From Candidatus Syntrophopropionicum ammoniitolerans (GTDB taxonomy: Bacteria; Bacillota; Desulfotomaculia; Desulfotomaculales; Pelotomaculaceae): a DNA stretch of 49,499 bases. A model generated the notes under the pieces. That model saw only the letters and a list, made by a program, of their open reading frames with translations. It was not told the DNA's origin and did not search any database. Within the stretch, counting starts at the first letter, position 1. Each line of letters begins with the position of its first letter. The stretch is taken from positions 1 through 49,499 of the forward strand of contig JABMJD010000013.1 in NCBI GenBank assembly GCA_013201395.1, read 5' to 3'. This document shows, one piece after another, positions 39,277 through 46,209 of the stretch. The translations under genes were made by a program, and so were the position numbers.

Positions 39277-39766
39277 CCACTCCCTGGCAGTGGAGGCAGT
39301 AATGCGCAGGCTGGCGGAACATTTTGATGAGGACGTGGAGAAATGGGGCCTGGCCGGGCTATTGCATGATATCGACTATGACCGGACCAAGGGTGATCCG
39401 GCCAGCCATAGCATTGAGGGAGCAGAAATGCTCGCCGAGCTGGGGTTGCCTGAAGACATTGTGTATGCGGTAAAGGTACATAACTCCTATCACGGGCTAC
39501 CACGCCTTTCCCTGATGGACAAGGCCCTTTTTGCTACCGATCCCTTGACTGGTTTAATAGTAGCCGGGGCATTAATTCGCCCGGAAAAGAAACTATCAAT
39601 TGTAGATGTGCCATTTCTATTGAAACGTTTTAAAGAAAAGAGCTTTGCTCGTGGTGCCAACAGGGAGACAATTGAAGCCTGTTCGGAAATAGGACTCACC
39701 TTGGAGGAGTTTATGGGGCTGGGGTTAGAAGCGATGCAAGGTATTGCTGCCGAAATAGGCTTGTAG
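39215..39766 (+). CDS. HD-domain hydrolase
   Basis: This 183-residue HD-superfamily metal-dependent phosphohydrolase has H22 (NHSLAVEAVMRRLAEHF), the H51-D52 pair in LLHDIDYDRTKG, further histidines in VHNSYHG, and D109 in ATDPLTG, the usual order of metal ligands. The natural substrate is not known; relatives include nucleotide hydrolases. ATG 39215 follows AAAGGAGGAAAA, which sits inside the end of the thioesterase gene, so the two overlap by 62 bases and are probably co-translated. A longer open frame from 39122 is an artefact of the overlap. Confidence 0.87.
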   Translation: MNREEALTLLKKNLKNKNLINHSLAVEAVMRRLAEHFDEDVEKWGLAGLLHDIDYDRTKGDPASHSIEGAEMLAELGLPEDIVYAVKVHNSYHGLPRLSLMDKALFATDPLTGLIVAGALIRPEKKLSIVDVPFLLKRFKEKSFARGANRETIEACSEIGLTLEEFMGLGLEAMQGIAAEIGL

Positions 39767-39818
39767 TCATCGGTCTCTGGTTTAGATATAGTTGACTTTG
39801 TGTGGTTACAACGGGACC

Positions 39819-39848
39819 TTGACAAGAAGCAGGGTGTTGTTGTATAAT
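39819..39848 (+). promoter_or_regulatory. Sigma-A-type promoter for smpB
   Basis: TTGACA (39819-39824), an 18-base spacer and TATAAT (39843-39848). Both boxes are perfect. It lies about 80 bases before the smpB start, with a terminator-like hairpin between. Confidence 0.8.
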
Positions 39849-39880
39849 ATATGTTGCATTTAAAATCGTTGTCACAAAAC

Positions 39881-39917
39881 CCCTATTCCGGCTATTGCCG
39901 GAAAAGGGTTTATTTTT
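39881..39917 (+). terminator. Terminator-like hairpin in the smpB leader
   Basis: The arms CCCTATTCCGGC (39881-39892) and GCCGGAAAAGGG (39897-39908) pair with one mismatch around a 4-base loop, followed by TTTATTTTT. It lies after the promoter and directly before the CAGGAG ribosome site of smpB, so it would attenuate smpB rather than end an upstream gene. Confidence 0.7.
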
Positions 39918-39929
39918 CAGGAGCAGATT

Positions 39930-40391
39930 ATGGCTATTAGGACAGTAACCAAAAATCGTAAGGCCCGGCACGAATACCACATCCTGGAGACATATGAGGC
40001 CGGATTGGCCCTCAAAGGGACGGAGGTCAAGTCGTTACGTGCCGGCAAGGCCAACCTGCAGGACAGCTACGCCCGCGTTGAAAATGCCGAGCTTCTGCTG
40101 TATAATATGCATATAAGCCCTTATGAGCAGGGCAACAGGTTCAACCACGAACCTAAACGTACCCGCAAGTTATTGATGCACAAGCAGGAAATAATGCGGC
40201 TTCTGGGCAAGACGAGGGAAAGGGGCCTGGCCTTGATCCCTTTACAGGTTTACTTCAAGAGAGGTTTAGCTAAAGTGGAGTTGGCCCTGGCCAAGGGTAA
40301 AAAGCTCCACGACCGCAGGCAGGATGCTGCTGCCCGAGATGCGCAGCGAGAAATGGATCGAGCGGTCAAGGAGGGAATGAGAAACTACTAG
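39930..40391 (+). CDS. smpB: SsrA-binding protein SmpB
   Basis: SmpB binds tmRNA and brings it to stalled ribosomes. It has 153 residues: [30 protein letters not shown] at the start, and the C-terminal basic tail [21 protein letters not shown] that enters the mRNA channel. CAGGAG precedes ATG 39930. Its RNA partner ssrA begins 66 bases after the stop. A strong promoter and an attenuator-like hairpin lie upstream. Confidence 0.97.
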   Translation: MAIRTVTKNRKARHEYHILETYEAGLALKGTEVKSLRAGKANLQDSYARVENAELLLYNMHISPYEQGNRFNHEPKRTRKLLMHKQEIMRLLGKTRERGLALIPLQVYFKRGLAKVELALAKGKKLHDRRQDAAARDAQREMDRAVKEGMRNY

Positions 40392-40457
40392 AAACAAGGA
40401 ATAAATAAATAACTGTCACACGTCAAAAACCCGGGTCACATGACCCGTTCAAAATAT

Positions 40458-40820
40458 GGGGGCGTCATGGTTTCGACGGGGGAAGCGGTGGCAGGAGGAG
40501 CGAGCCGGGGTTTCCATCAGCCCGCAAAACGGTGGAGAAAACTATAATTGCCAATAATAACAATTACAACACTGCTTTAGCAGCTGCTTAGCAGTTAACC
40601 CTTCTACCTACGCTGGGCCCGTGGCCTGGGATAGAGGGTCATTTAAACGGGCTGGTTTAAATCCAATTCTCGGAGGGTTTAAACAAGACTTATCGAGATA
40701 GTGACATGGGAGCTCGGCTGTAGGCGCCCATGAAACGAAACCTAAACTGCAGTCTGCGCTCGGAGAGACTCCTGTGGTCGTTCTTCCGGACGGTGGGTTC
40801 GATTCCCCCCGCCTCCACCA
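40458..40820 (+). ncRNA. ssrA: Transfer-messenger RNA (tmRNA)
   Basis: tmRNA rescues stalled ribosomes by acting first as alanyl-tRNA, then as mRNA for a degradation tag. The 5' end GGGGGCG pairs with 3' CGCCTCC, followed by ACCA with CCA encoded. GTCATGGTTTCGACGGGG and the T-arm GGTGGGTTCGATTCC form the tRNA-like part. The reading frame resumes at GCC 40550 and ends at TAG 40589-40591, giving the 13-residue tag ANNNNYNTALAAA. About 363 bases, normal for a one-piece tmRNA. tmRNA genes are frequent integration sites, and here everything downstream looks foreign. Confidence 0.97.
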
Positions 40821-40903
40821 AATAAAAAGAACGTCTTTGATACAATTAAGGCTTGCCAGATATGGTAAGTTAATATTGTGGAGAAGGCTTGAAAACGTAT
40901 AGG

Positions 40904-40952
40904 ATAAGGGCTTTTGAGGTTATGAGGATAACCTTGGATGCCCTTATTTTTG
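40904..40952 (+). terminator. Intrinsic terminator downstream of ssrA
   Basis: ATAAGGGC (40904-40911) pairs with GCCCTTAT (40940-40947), enclosing GGTTAT/ATAACC around GAGG, and is followed by TTTTTG. It lies 84 bases after the mature tmRNA 3' end, so the primary transcript probably carries a trailer. I see no gene between 40821 and 40903. Confidence 0.82.
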
Positions 40953-41040
40953 TTTGTGGGGATGGTTTGGTTGGGATTTTAAATGGGGCGGGATGGCGGC
41001 TGGGAGGAAAATGCACACACCTTAACAGGGAATATTGGTA

Positions 41041-41078
41041 ATCGTTAAAAAGTATAGACATCGTTAAAAGGTATAGAA
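41041..41078 (+). repeat. 19-bp tandem direct repeat
   Basis: Two adjacent 19-base units (41041-41059 and 41060-41078) begin ATCGTTAAAA and match at 17 of 19 positions. The second unit reads in frame into the methyltransferase fragment that follows, so the first may be the duplicated core of an integration or excision event. Confidence 0.55.
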
Positions 41079-41179
41079 GTAGGAAACATCTTTGATATGT
41101 TTCCTACTGAAAACCATGTGGAAGCAGTGGTAATGATGACGCATTATGTTGAAAGGATAAAATGTGGCGCTTAAACCAC
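41061..41179 (+). pseudogene. RumA/RlmD-type 23S rRNA (uracil-5-)-methyltransferase, C-terminal fragment
   Basis: The frame starting at 41061 reads about 38 residues to TAA, with the core DMFPTENHVEAVVMMTH. That pattern (DMFP, then HVE and a hydrophobic strand) is the C-terminal end of RumA/RlmD-type enzymes, which methylate 23S rRNA uridines. The rest of the enzyme is missing, and the open frame upstream has no start. RumA-type genes are known 3'-end targets of integrative conjugative elements, so this is probably a scar left by one. The perfect 11-bp GTAGGAAACAT/ATGTTTCCTAC stem (41079-41107) lies within it. Confidence 0.6.
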
Positions 41180-41703
41180 AACGATGACTACATGGTACTT
41201 CGTTTAGTATTTAGAAGGGTATGTAAAAAGAGCAACTGTCTGTGGAGTTTTGATAACGGGATTTGTTTTTAATGTTATATCAGAATCTTGTTGTATAATA
41301 ATTTTAATAACAGGTTTCCAACAGTAAAAGATTCTTTACAAAAGCAACAGGAACTGCAATTAGAAGAATATCAGAAACAGATGGAGTAAGATAATGGAAG
41401 CAGAAGTCAGCATGAATCTCAATATGATTTCTATATTGCATTGTGTCTATACCCAATAGTTAAAGGAACATGTAAGGCATGTGGTCATATAAAGAAAAAG
41501 GATGCGAAATAATGTCAAAACCGTGGAAATCTTTTTTACAAAATTTGTAGTCCCTGTAACACAACTGTTAATGCTGGTTCAAAATCCTGTAGTAATGTGG
41601 AAATTCTATGATGGACGAAAAAGAAGAAAGTTAAAAGAGTGTGTGTCACAGAGAAGAAACATTGACGATTTTTTCTGTGCCACCTATTACAAGGAGGAGG
41701 ACG
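41180..41703 (+). other. Decayed coding remnants before the histidine kinase
   Basis: There is no intact gene here. In one frame (about 41215-41325) a hydrophobic stretch EGYVKRATVCGVLITGFVF can be read and ends at TAA. A shifted frame carries DSLQKQQELQLEEYQKQME (stop near 41390), and the same frame continues with CLYPIVKGTCKACGHIKKK to 41512. A 69-codon open frame at 41502-41711 has no family I recognise. They look like small mobile-element genes broken by indels and nonsense changes. AT content is clearly higher than in the ribosomal block. Confidence 0.45.
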
Positions 41704-43137
41704 ATGAATAAGGAAAAGCAGTCGGTGAAACGCAGAATTTTTATTTCTAATACCAGAATGGTACTTGTAACTTTAAGTCTATTTCTTTTCGTTAATATGT
41801 TTGTAATAAATTTATATGAGCACAAATATAAAAACAGCACGATTAGTTCGTCTGAGTTAGCAGATAATACCGAACAAATAAGAAATATCCTGACAGATTG
41901 GAATCCATCCCCAAAAGAAGAGGCGATAAACAATCTTGCAACAAAACTGAATAGGTATGGATTTTCTATTTGCGTTGAAATAGATAGTGAGGTGGTTTAC
42001 TCAAATACTGATTTTCCTGTGAGTAAGCTTATAAATTATATTGGAGATTATTTGGAAACAGATGGAAAGGTACATGTTTATGTAAAAGACTATATGACTG
42101 TGCTAACACAAAGTCATATGAATGAGAAAATGAATGTGTTTGCAATTGCAGGGGAATATCATGAATCCTGGTTTCAAAAAAATAGTTTGACTACTATACT
42201 TATACTATTGCTGATTGATGGTGTATTTTGCATAGGTGCCTTACTCATAATTAGTCAGATTTTTACTAAGAGACTTATAGAACATATCACAAATCCTTTA
42301 GATGCATTGTCAGAAGGAGCAAAAAGAATGAAAGAAGGAAATTTTTCTAAACCTGTTAAATACAAAGGAGATATTGAATTTGAATATGTCTGTGACGCAT
42401 TTAATGAAATGCAGGAACATATAACGGAAGCTAATGCGGAAAAGGAGTCTTATGAAAAGGCGAGAGTTGAAATGGTGGCGGGAATTTCTCATGATTTAAG
42501 GACTCCATTAACGGCAATTAGAGGAACAATAAAAGGTCTCAAGGATGGGGTTGCTTCAACACCTGAATCAAGAGAAAAATTTCTTGATACGGCTTATAAA
42601 CGAACGATAGAAATGGATCGGCTTTTGGAAAGGTTATTTTATTTCTCAAAGCTTGAAACAGGTAATATGCCACTGTTTTTTGAAAAGACAGAGTGGAGTG
42701 AGTATCTGGAAGCCTATGTGAAAAGATACGAATTATTGATAGAGAATGAATCTATAAAAATTAAAATAAAAGATGTAAAAAAAGGCTTGTTTTCAAATGT
42801 TGATCGAGAACAAATTAAACGAATACTTGATAATATACTGGAAAACAGTAGAAAATATGCAGAAACAGATAAGCTTGAAATTACCATTAATGTTTTTGAA
42901 GAACATGCATATGTAGTACTTGAGATCTCTGATAATGGCTGTGGAGTTTCAGAAGATAAGATCCCCCATATTTTTGAACAGTTTTTTCGAGGTGATGAGT
43001 CAAGGAATATAAAAGAAGGGAATGGTCTAGGTCTTTATATTGTAAAATATCTAGTGGATGCTATGGAAGGCTCAGTAGATGCAGAAAACAGCAACGGTCT
43101 TACTATTAGAATAAAACTACCAATTTTGGATGAATGA
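41704..43137 (+). CDS. Membrane sensor histidine kinase
   Basis: This 477-residue sensor kinase has an N-terminal span (about 17-36), an extracytoplasmic sensor of about 125 residues and a second span (162-187). After a HAMP linker comes the dimerisation helix with the phospho-acceptor H263 in GISHDLRTPLTAIRG, then the ATPase domain with NILENSRKYA (N box), DNGCG and GNGLGLYIVK. The signal is unknown. AAGGAGGAGG precedes ATG 41704; a longer open frame from 41641 overlaps debris. It is paired with the response regulator 10 bases downstream. Base and codon use is AT-rich, unlike the ribosomal block, consistent with transfer. Confidence 0.93.
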   Translation: MNKEKQSVKRRIFISNTRMVLVTLSLFLFVNMFVINLYEHKYKNSTISSSELADNTEQIRNILTDWNPSPKEEAINNLATKLNRYGFSICVEIDSEVVYSNTDFPVSKLINYIGDYLETDGKVHVYVKDYMTVLTQSHMNEKMNVFAIAGEYHESWFQKNSLTTILILLLIDGVFCIGALLIISQIFTKRLIEHITNPLDALSEGAKRMKEGNFSKPVKYKGDIEFEYVCDAFNEMQEHITEANAEKESYEKARVEMVAGISHDLRTPLTAIRGTIKGLKDGVASTPESREKFLDTAYKRTIEMDRLLERLFYFSKLETGNMPLFFEKTEWSEYLEAYVKRYELLIENESIKIKIKDVKKGLFSNVDREQIKRILDNILENSRKYAETDKLEITINVFEEHAYVVLEISDNGCGVSEDKIPHIFEQFFRGDESRNIKEGNGLGLYIVKYLVDAMEGSVDAENSNGLTIRIKLPILDE

Positions 43138-43147
43138 GGTGATTTAG

Positions 43148-43858
43148 ATCAATACAAAATATAGAATTCTAATTGTCGAAGACGATGATGATATCAGTAT
43201 GATAGAACAGGCTTATCTGCAAGCTAGTGGGTTTGAAACATTCATTGTAAGTGATGGAGATAAAGTACTTCCATTTCTACGTCTGGAAAATTTTGACTTA
43301 ATACTACTGGATCTTATGCTGCCCGGGAAGAATGGTTATGAGATATGCAAAGAGATCAGAGATGAACTTAATATTCCAATTCTCATGGTAACGGCAAGGA
43401 CGGAATCTGTTGATAAAATTCGTGGTCTGGGGCTTGGTGCAGATGATTATATTACTAAACCTTTTGATCCCGCTGAGCTTGTAGCAAGAGTAAATGCAAA
43501 TATAAGACAGTATAGTCGATTAACAGAAGTCAATCAGATAGAGTTGGATTATAAGGGCGATGAGATACTAATAGGTAATATTCGAATTCTTCTGCATGGA
43601 TGGAAGGTTTATAAGGGTGAGCAAGAAATTCGTTTTCCTAACCGAGAATTTGAATTATTAAAATTTTTGGCTGAAAACCCCAATATTGTTTTCTCGAAGG
43701 AACAATTGTATGAAAAAATATGGGGATATGATTATGTTGGGGATAGCGCGACGGTTATGGTGCATATTAATCGTATTCGTGAAAAAATTGAGGATGACAG
43801 TAAAAACCCAAAAATCTTAGAGACAGTATGGGGTGCGGGATACCGGTTGAATAGATAA
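43148..43858 (+). CDS. OmpR/PhoB-family response regulator with non-standard start
   Basis: This 236-residue regulator has a receiver domain with acidic pocket E11-D12-D13, phospho-acceptor D55 (LILLDLMLPG), T82 and K104. A winged-helix DNA-binding domain follows (FPNREFELLKFLAENPN through VWGAGYRLNR). It is the partner of the kinase at 41704. The expected start position (after GAGGTGA 43136-43142) is ATC at 43148, with a stop codon just before it. The first ATG, at 43199, would remove strand 1 and the acidic pocket. So the gene is either weakly translated from ATC, an ATG-to-ATC mutant, or affected by a base error. Confidence 0.8.
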   Translation: MNTKYRILIVEDDDDISMIEQAYLQASGFETFIVSDGDKVLPFLRLENFDLILLDLMLPGKNGYEICKEIRDELNIPILMVTARTESVDKIRGLGLGADDYITKPFDPAELVARVNANIRQYSRLTEVNQIELDYKGDEILIGNIRILLHGWKVYKGEQEIRFPNREFELLKFLAENPNIVFSKEQLYEKIWGYDYVGDSATVMVHINRIREKIEDDSKNPKILETVWGAGYRLNR

Positions 43859-44030
43859 GATAGAATTATATGGTTATCAGGTTATTCAATGGAAGATAGA
43901 AGCTTCGATAAGTATCCTCTTGGAAAAAAACAAGAAAGATAGCAGTAAAAGCTCGAAATGCTTGTTAGAGTAGCAAATTATAATTATTAATTAAATTGAA
44001 AAAAAGAGAGTTTAGGATTTGTTTAATTTT

Positions 44031-44095
44031 ATACCTCCTGTTTGTTTAATGTGATTTGATATTATTATCACATAAATAAACAGGAGGTATTTTTG
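44031..44095 (+). terminator. Long hairpin with T tract after the two-component genes
   Basis: The 25-base arm 44031-44055 (ATACCTCCTG...) pairs almost fully with 44067-44090 (...CAGGAGGTAT), with one bulge and one G-U, and TTTTT follows. It reads as a terminator for the kinase-regulator transcript, 172 bases after its end. The right arm also contains AGGAGGT 4-6 bases before GTG codons at 44095 and 44097, so it could instead hide a ribosome site. The stretch 43859-44030 shows no gene. Confidence 0.65.
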
Positions 44096-44110
44096 TGTGG
44101 AGATACAATC

Positions 44111-44191
44111 ATGCCCTTTATCTCAGGTCCTGGAGGTAATGGAGTTATATGGATTTGTGCAGGAATCTTGGTAGTCGTGTGGATTTGCTAA
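44111..44191 (+). CDS. Possible 26-residue membrane peptide
   Basis: ATG 44111 opens MPFISGPGGNGVIWICAGIL and six more residues: a Gly-rich head and one hydrophobic span, resembling in style the small YjcZ-like or toxin-like membrane peptides of Firmicutes. GGAGAT lies 6 bases upstream. It overlaps the next frame (from 44149). No family is certain; it may be a real small protein or chance. Confidence 0.35.
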   Translation: MPFISGPGGNGVIWICAGILVVVWIC

Positions 44192-44466
44192 CCGTTATGC
44201 TGTCAAAAAAACTGAATGAAGGTGTGGTTATGTGCAGAAATGTAGAAGAATATATTAGCATTGTCTTGTCACAAATAGATTGTTCGGAAACCAAAAAAAT
44301 AGCATGCCAGGTATTGCGTTCAGATATTAATAAAATAACAAGAAAGCAGCGTGTTCTAAATAAGTTGAAGGAACAACTTGTTAATGTTCTTTTTTTGGGA
44401 ATGGGCGACCCCAAAATACTAGGACAGTATTTTTTATGGCTTAAAAACTTAGTGGATTTACATTAG
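44149..44466 (+). CDS. Hypothetical protein, weak Spo0E-like motif
   Basis: This is a 105-residue, mostly helical, basic protein. Residues about 11-25 (RVDLLTVMLSKKLNE) loosely resemble the SQELD helix of Spo0E-type aspartyl-phosphate phosphatases, but the key Gln and Asp are Lys and Asn, so the resemblance may be chance. No signal peptide is seen. The start could be ATG 44149, 44197 or 44230; none has a strong ribosome site. It lies downstream of the two-component genes, where a phosphatase would make sense, but I do not assign a function. Confidence 0.4.
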   Translation: MDLCRNLGSRVDLLTVMLSKKLNEGVVMCRNVEEYISIVLSQIDCSETKKIACQVLRSDINKITRKQRVLNKLKEQLVNVLFLGMGDPKILGQYFLWLKNLVDLH

Positions 44467-44507
44467 GTAAGAAAAGAAGCAAGTAAGGATGAAACTCATA
44501 AGATTAA

Positions 44508-44720
44508 TTATCTTCTTAGTTGTAAATGTTTGATAAGTACCATTAAAGCATAACCCAATAAAGCCCCAATAATTAGAAAAATTATCGGTAACCACACAGG
44601 GCCCAGTAGCACATCAAAAATTTTAAAGGTCGGCGAATATATCACCCCTATCGTTCCAAGATAAGCCGCAAAGACAAATGGCAGTGAAAAGTAACGGACA
44701 CCCAAAATTGCAAATTTCAA
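44508..44720 (-). CDS. Small membrane protein of unknown function
   Basis: This 70-residue minus-strand protein has two clear hydrophobic spans (around residues 8-28 and 40-62) and a basic C-terminus (IKHLQLRR), consistent with an integral membrane protein. The start is TTG, preceded on the minus strand by AAAGGGG about 6 bases upstream. I recognise no family. It stands alone between the Spo0E-like frame and the intron fragment. Confidence 0.45.
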   Translation of the reverse strand: MKFAILGVRYFSLPFVFAAYLGTIGVIYSPTFKIFDVLLGPVWLPIIFLIIGALLGYALMVLIKHLQLRR

Positions 44721-44759
44721 AAACCCCTTTCTTGGATAGTGAGTATTTTATCAAAAGAA

Positions 44760-44879
44760 AGATGAAACTTCACGCGCTTGTTGCCGCCTGAAAAGGTTAA
44801 GAAATGCTTGAGCCGTATGAGTTGGAAACTCTCACGTACGGTTCTTAGACGAGGGAAAGGGAGCAATCCCTTTTCTTTA
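44760..44879 (+). mobile_element. Group II intron 3' fragment (domains V and VI)
   Basis: Positions 44810-44844 form a textbook domain V: GAGCCGTATGAG, a GAAA tetraloop and CTCACGTACGGTTC, with the catalytic AGC near the 5' side. A domain VI hairpin follows (about 44851-44878, GAAAGGGA/TCCCTTTTC around GCAA). The 50 bases upstream (TTCACGCGCTTG ... GAAATGCTTG) fit the sequence that precedes domain V in bacterial introns. The 5' domains and the reverse-transcriptase gene are missing. It joins directly to transposase coding sequence, so it is a truncated intron in an IS. Confidence 0.85.
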
Positions 44880-45162
44880 GTCGAGTATGCCAGCTATGAA
44901 TATCAGCAAGCATTAAGAGACCGTGGGATGATTACCAGCATGAGCCGTAAGGGTAACTGCTATGATAATGCCTGCGTGGAATCCTTTTTTTGGAACACTG
45001 AAAAGAGAATTAATATATGGCAACCGATTTAAAACTAGAGCCCAGGCACGCCAAGCCATATTTGAATATATAGAAGTCTTTTATAACCGGATACGACTGC
45101 ACTCTTTCCTTGGATATATGTCTCCGGTTGAGTATGAACAATTCTTTAAACTAGCAGCGTAA
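44879..45162 (+). pseudogene. IS3-family transposase, C-terminal part, frameshifted
   Basis: The reading frame gives [36 protein letters not shown], then after a frameshift [15 protein letters not shown], and ends [20 protein letters not shown]. This is the second half of the DDE integrase domain of IS3-type transposases, including the catalytic Glu in NACVESFF. The frame breaks at a run of seven T (44985-44991) where six would keep it open. The N-terminal half is replaced by the group II intron fragment. It is inactive as it stands. Confidence 0.88.
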
Positions 45163-45163
45163 A

Positions 45164-45273
45164 CCCCTTTACATGGAGAGGGGCCTGTGTTAGCCTCTTT
45201 GGGCGGGAGGTAATTAGTATAGCCATCCCGGCGACTCCCAAAAACACAGGCCTAGAGGCCCCATGTCAAGGGG
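45164..45273. repeat. 110-bp imperfect inverted repeat after the IS3 remnant
   Basis: The outer arms CCCCTTTACATGG (45164-45176) and CCATGTCAAGGGG (45261-45273) match at 12 of 13. The inner arms GGCCTGTGTT (45182-45191) and AACACAGGCC (45243-45252) are perfect. It begins two bases after the transposase stop. It may be the right-end structure of the IS or a separate small palindromic element. No target duplication is evident. Confidence 0.5.
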
Positions 45274-45383
45274 TGACTAATTAGATAAATAGCTAAGAAT
45301 GAAATCTTGTAAATTCTGAAGAAAATCCGCCATTCTATGTGTCTACTTTAACGGGGCAAGCTCAAATATACGGAGGTCATGTA

Positions 45384-46172
45384 ATGAATATTAATACTAA
45401 GAAATTAGCAAAAACAGCCGTTCCTTTTTTTCTAATAATATTCCCGTTTGTTTTTCATCCCCTTATTGAGGAGACTTTCGAAAATGCAGTTCAACTTAAC
45501 ATTATGGCAGTTCTAATAATATTTATTTTGTTTGCCATTATCTTTAAAAGAAGCTTTTGTGGTTTTTTGTGCATGGTAGGGGCGCTGCAAAGGGTTGTTG
45601 GATATATAGGATTCAAGCTTTTAAAAAAAAGGTTCACAGTTCCTGCAACACTCGATAAATATCTTAGAGCAGTGAAATACATCATACTTACAGGTTTTGC
45701 AGTATTATCCATTGCAAGCGGCAAGTTACTGCTACAAATCAGTGTTGACGATGTGTTTGAGCAATATGACATAATATTGCCTGGATTAGCCTGGATAAGT
45801 ATTATGTTGATGTTTGTAACAATTATTGGCTCATTCTTTATTGATAGATTCTTCTGCAAATATATCTGCATACAGGGTGCTGTTGCCGGAGTTGCAGGTC
45901 GGTTTAGCCCCAGTGGTATAGTCCGATGCGAAGATAAGTGCATCAATTGCACGTTATGTACAAAGAAATGTCCCTCAAATCTAGAGGTGCATAAAATGAA
46001 GAAGGTAATATCGGCTGAATGTCTTAACTGCCAAAAATGCATTGTTGTATGTCCAAAGAAAGGGGCATTAAATAATAGTTTTGCAGGTAGAAAAATCCCC
46101 TTAGTTTGGCTTGTAGCAATGGCAGGAATGGTTTTTATATTGTTAACCTTTTTAATAACGCTATTTTTATAG
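45384..46172 (+). CDS. Membrane-bound 4Fe-4S protein (NapH/NosR-like)
   Basis: This 262-residue integral membrane protein has about five spans and two C-terminal ferredoxin-type clusters: C186/C189/C192/C196 (KCINCTLCTKKCP) and C213/C216/C219/C223. It also has two CxxxC motifs at span ends, C59/C63 and C158/C162, as in NapH/NosR-like quinol-linked electron carriers, but the usual Pro after each second Cys is Met and Ile here. The partner protein is not in the window. ATG 45384 is 6 bases from CGGAGGT. The gene is intact between two IS remnants, so it may be cargo. Confidence 0.85.
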   Translation: MNINTKKLAKTAVPFFLIIFPFVFHPLIEETFENAVQLNIMAVLIIFILFAIIFKRSFCGFLCMVGALQRVVGYIGFKLLKKRFTVPATLDKYLRAVKYIILTGFAVLSIASGKLLLQISVDDVFEQYDIILPGLAWISIMLMFVTIIGSFFIDRFFCKYICIQGAVAGVAGRFSPSGIVRCEDKCINCTLCTKKCPSNLEVHKMKKVISAECLNCQKCIVVCPKKGALNNSFAGRKIPLVWLVAMAGMVFILLTFLITLFL

Positions 46173-46209
46173 ATGGTGCTATGAGCAGGTGTCGATCCCT
46201 TTCTTTAAC

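Noticed and set aside
40870..41061. Minus-strand 63-codon frame over the ssrA terminator
   Set aside because: It reads through a clear terminator stem, has no ribosome site and gives a composition-driven product.
41502..41711. 69-codon frame just before the histidine kinase as a real gene
   Set aside because: It has no ribosome site, overlaps the kinase start region and resembles no family; it is kept only as part of the remnant region.
44149..44466. Confident Spo0E phosphatase call
   Set aside because: The key Gln and Asp of the SQELD motif are Lys and Asn, so only a weak resemblance is reported.
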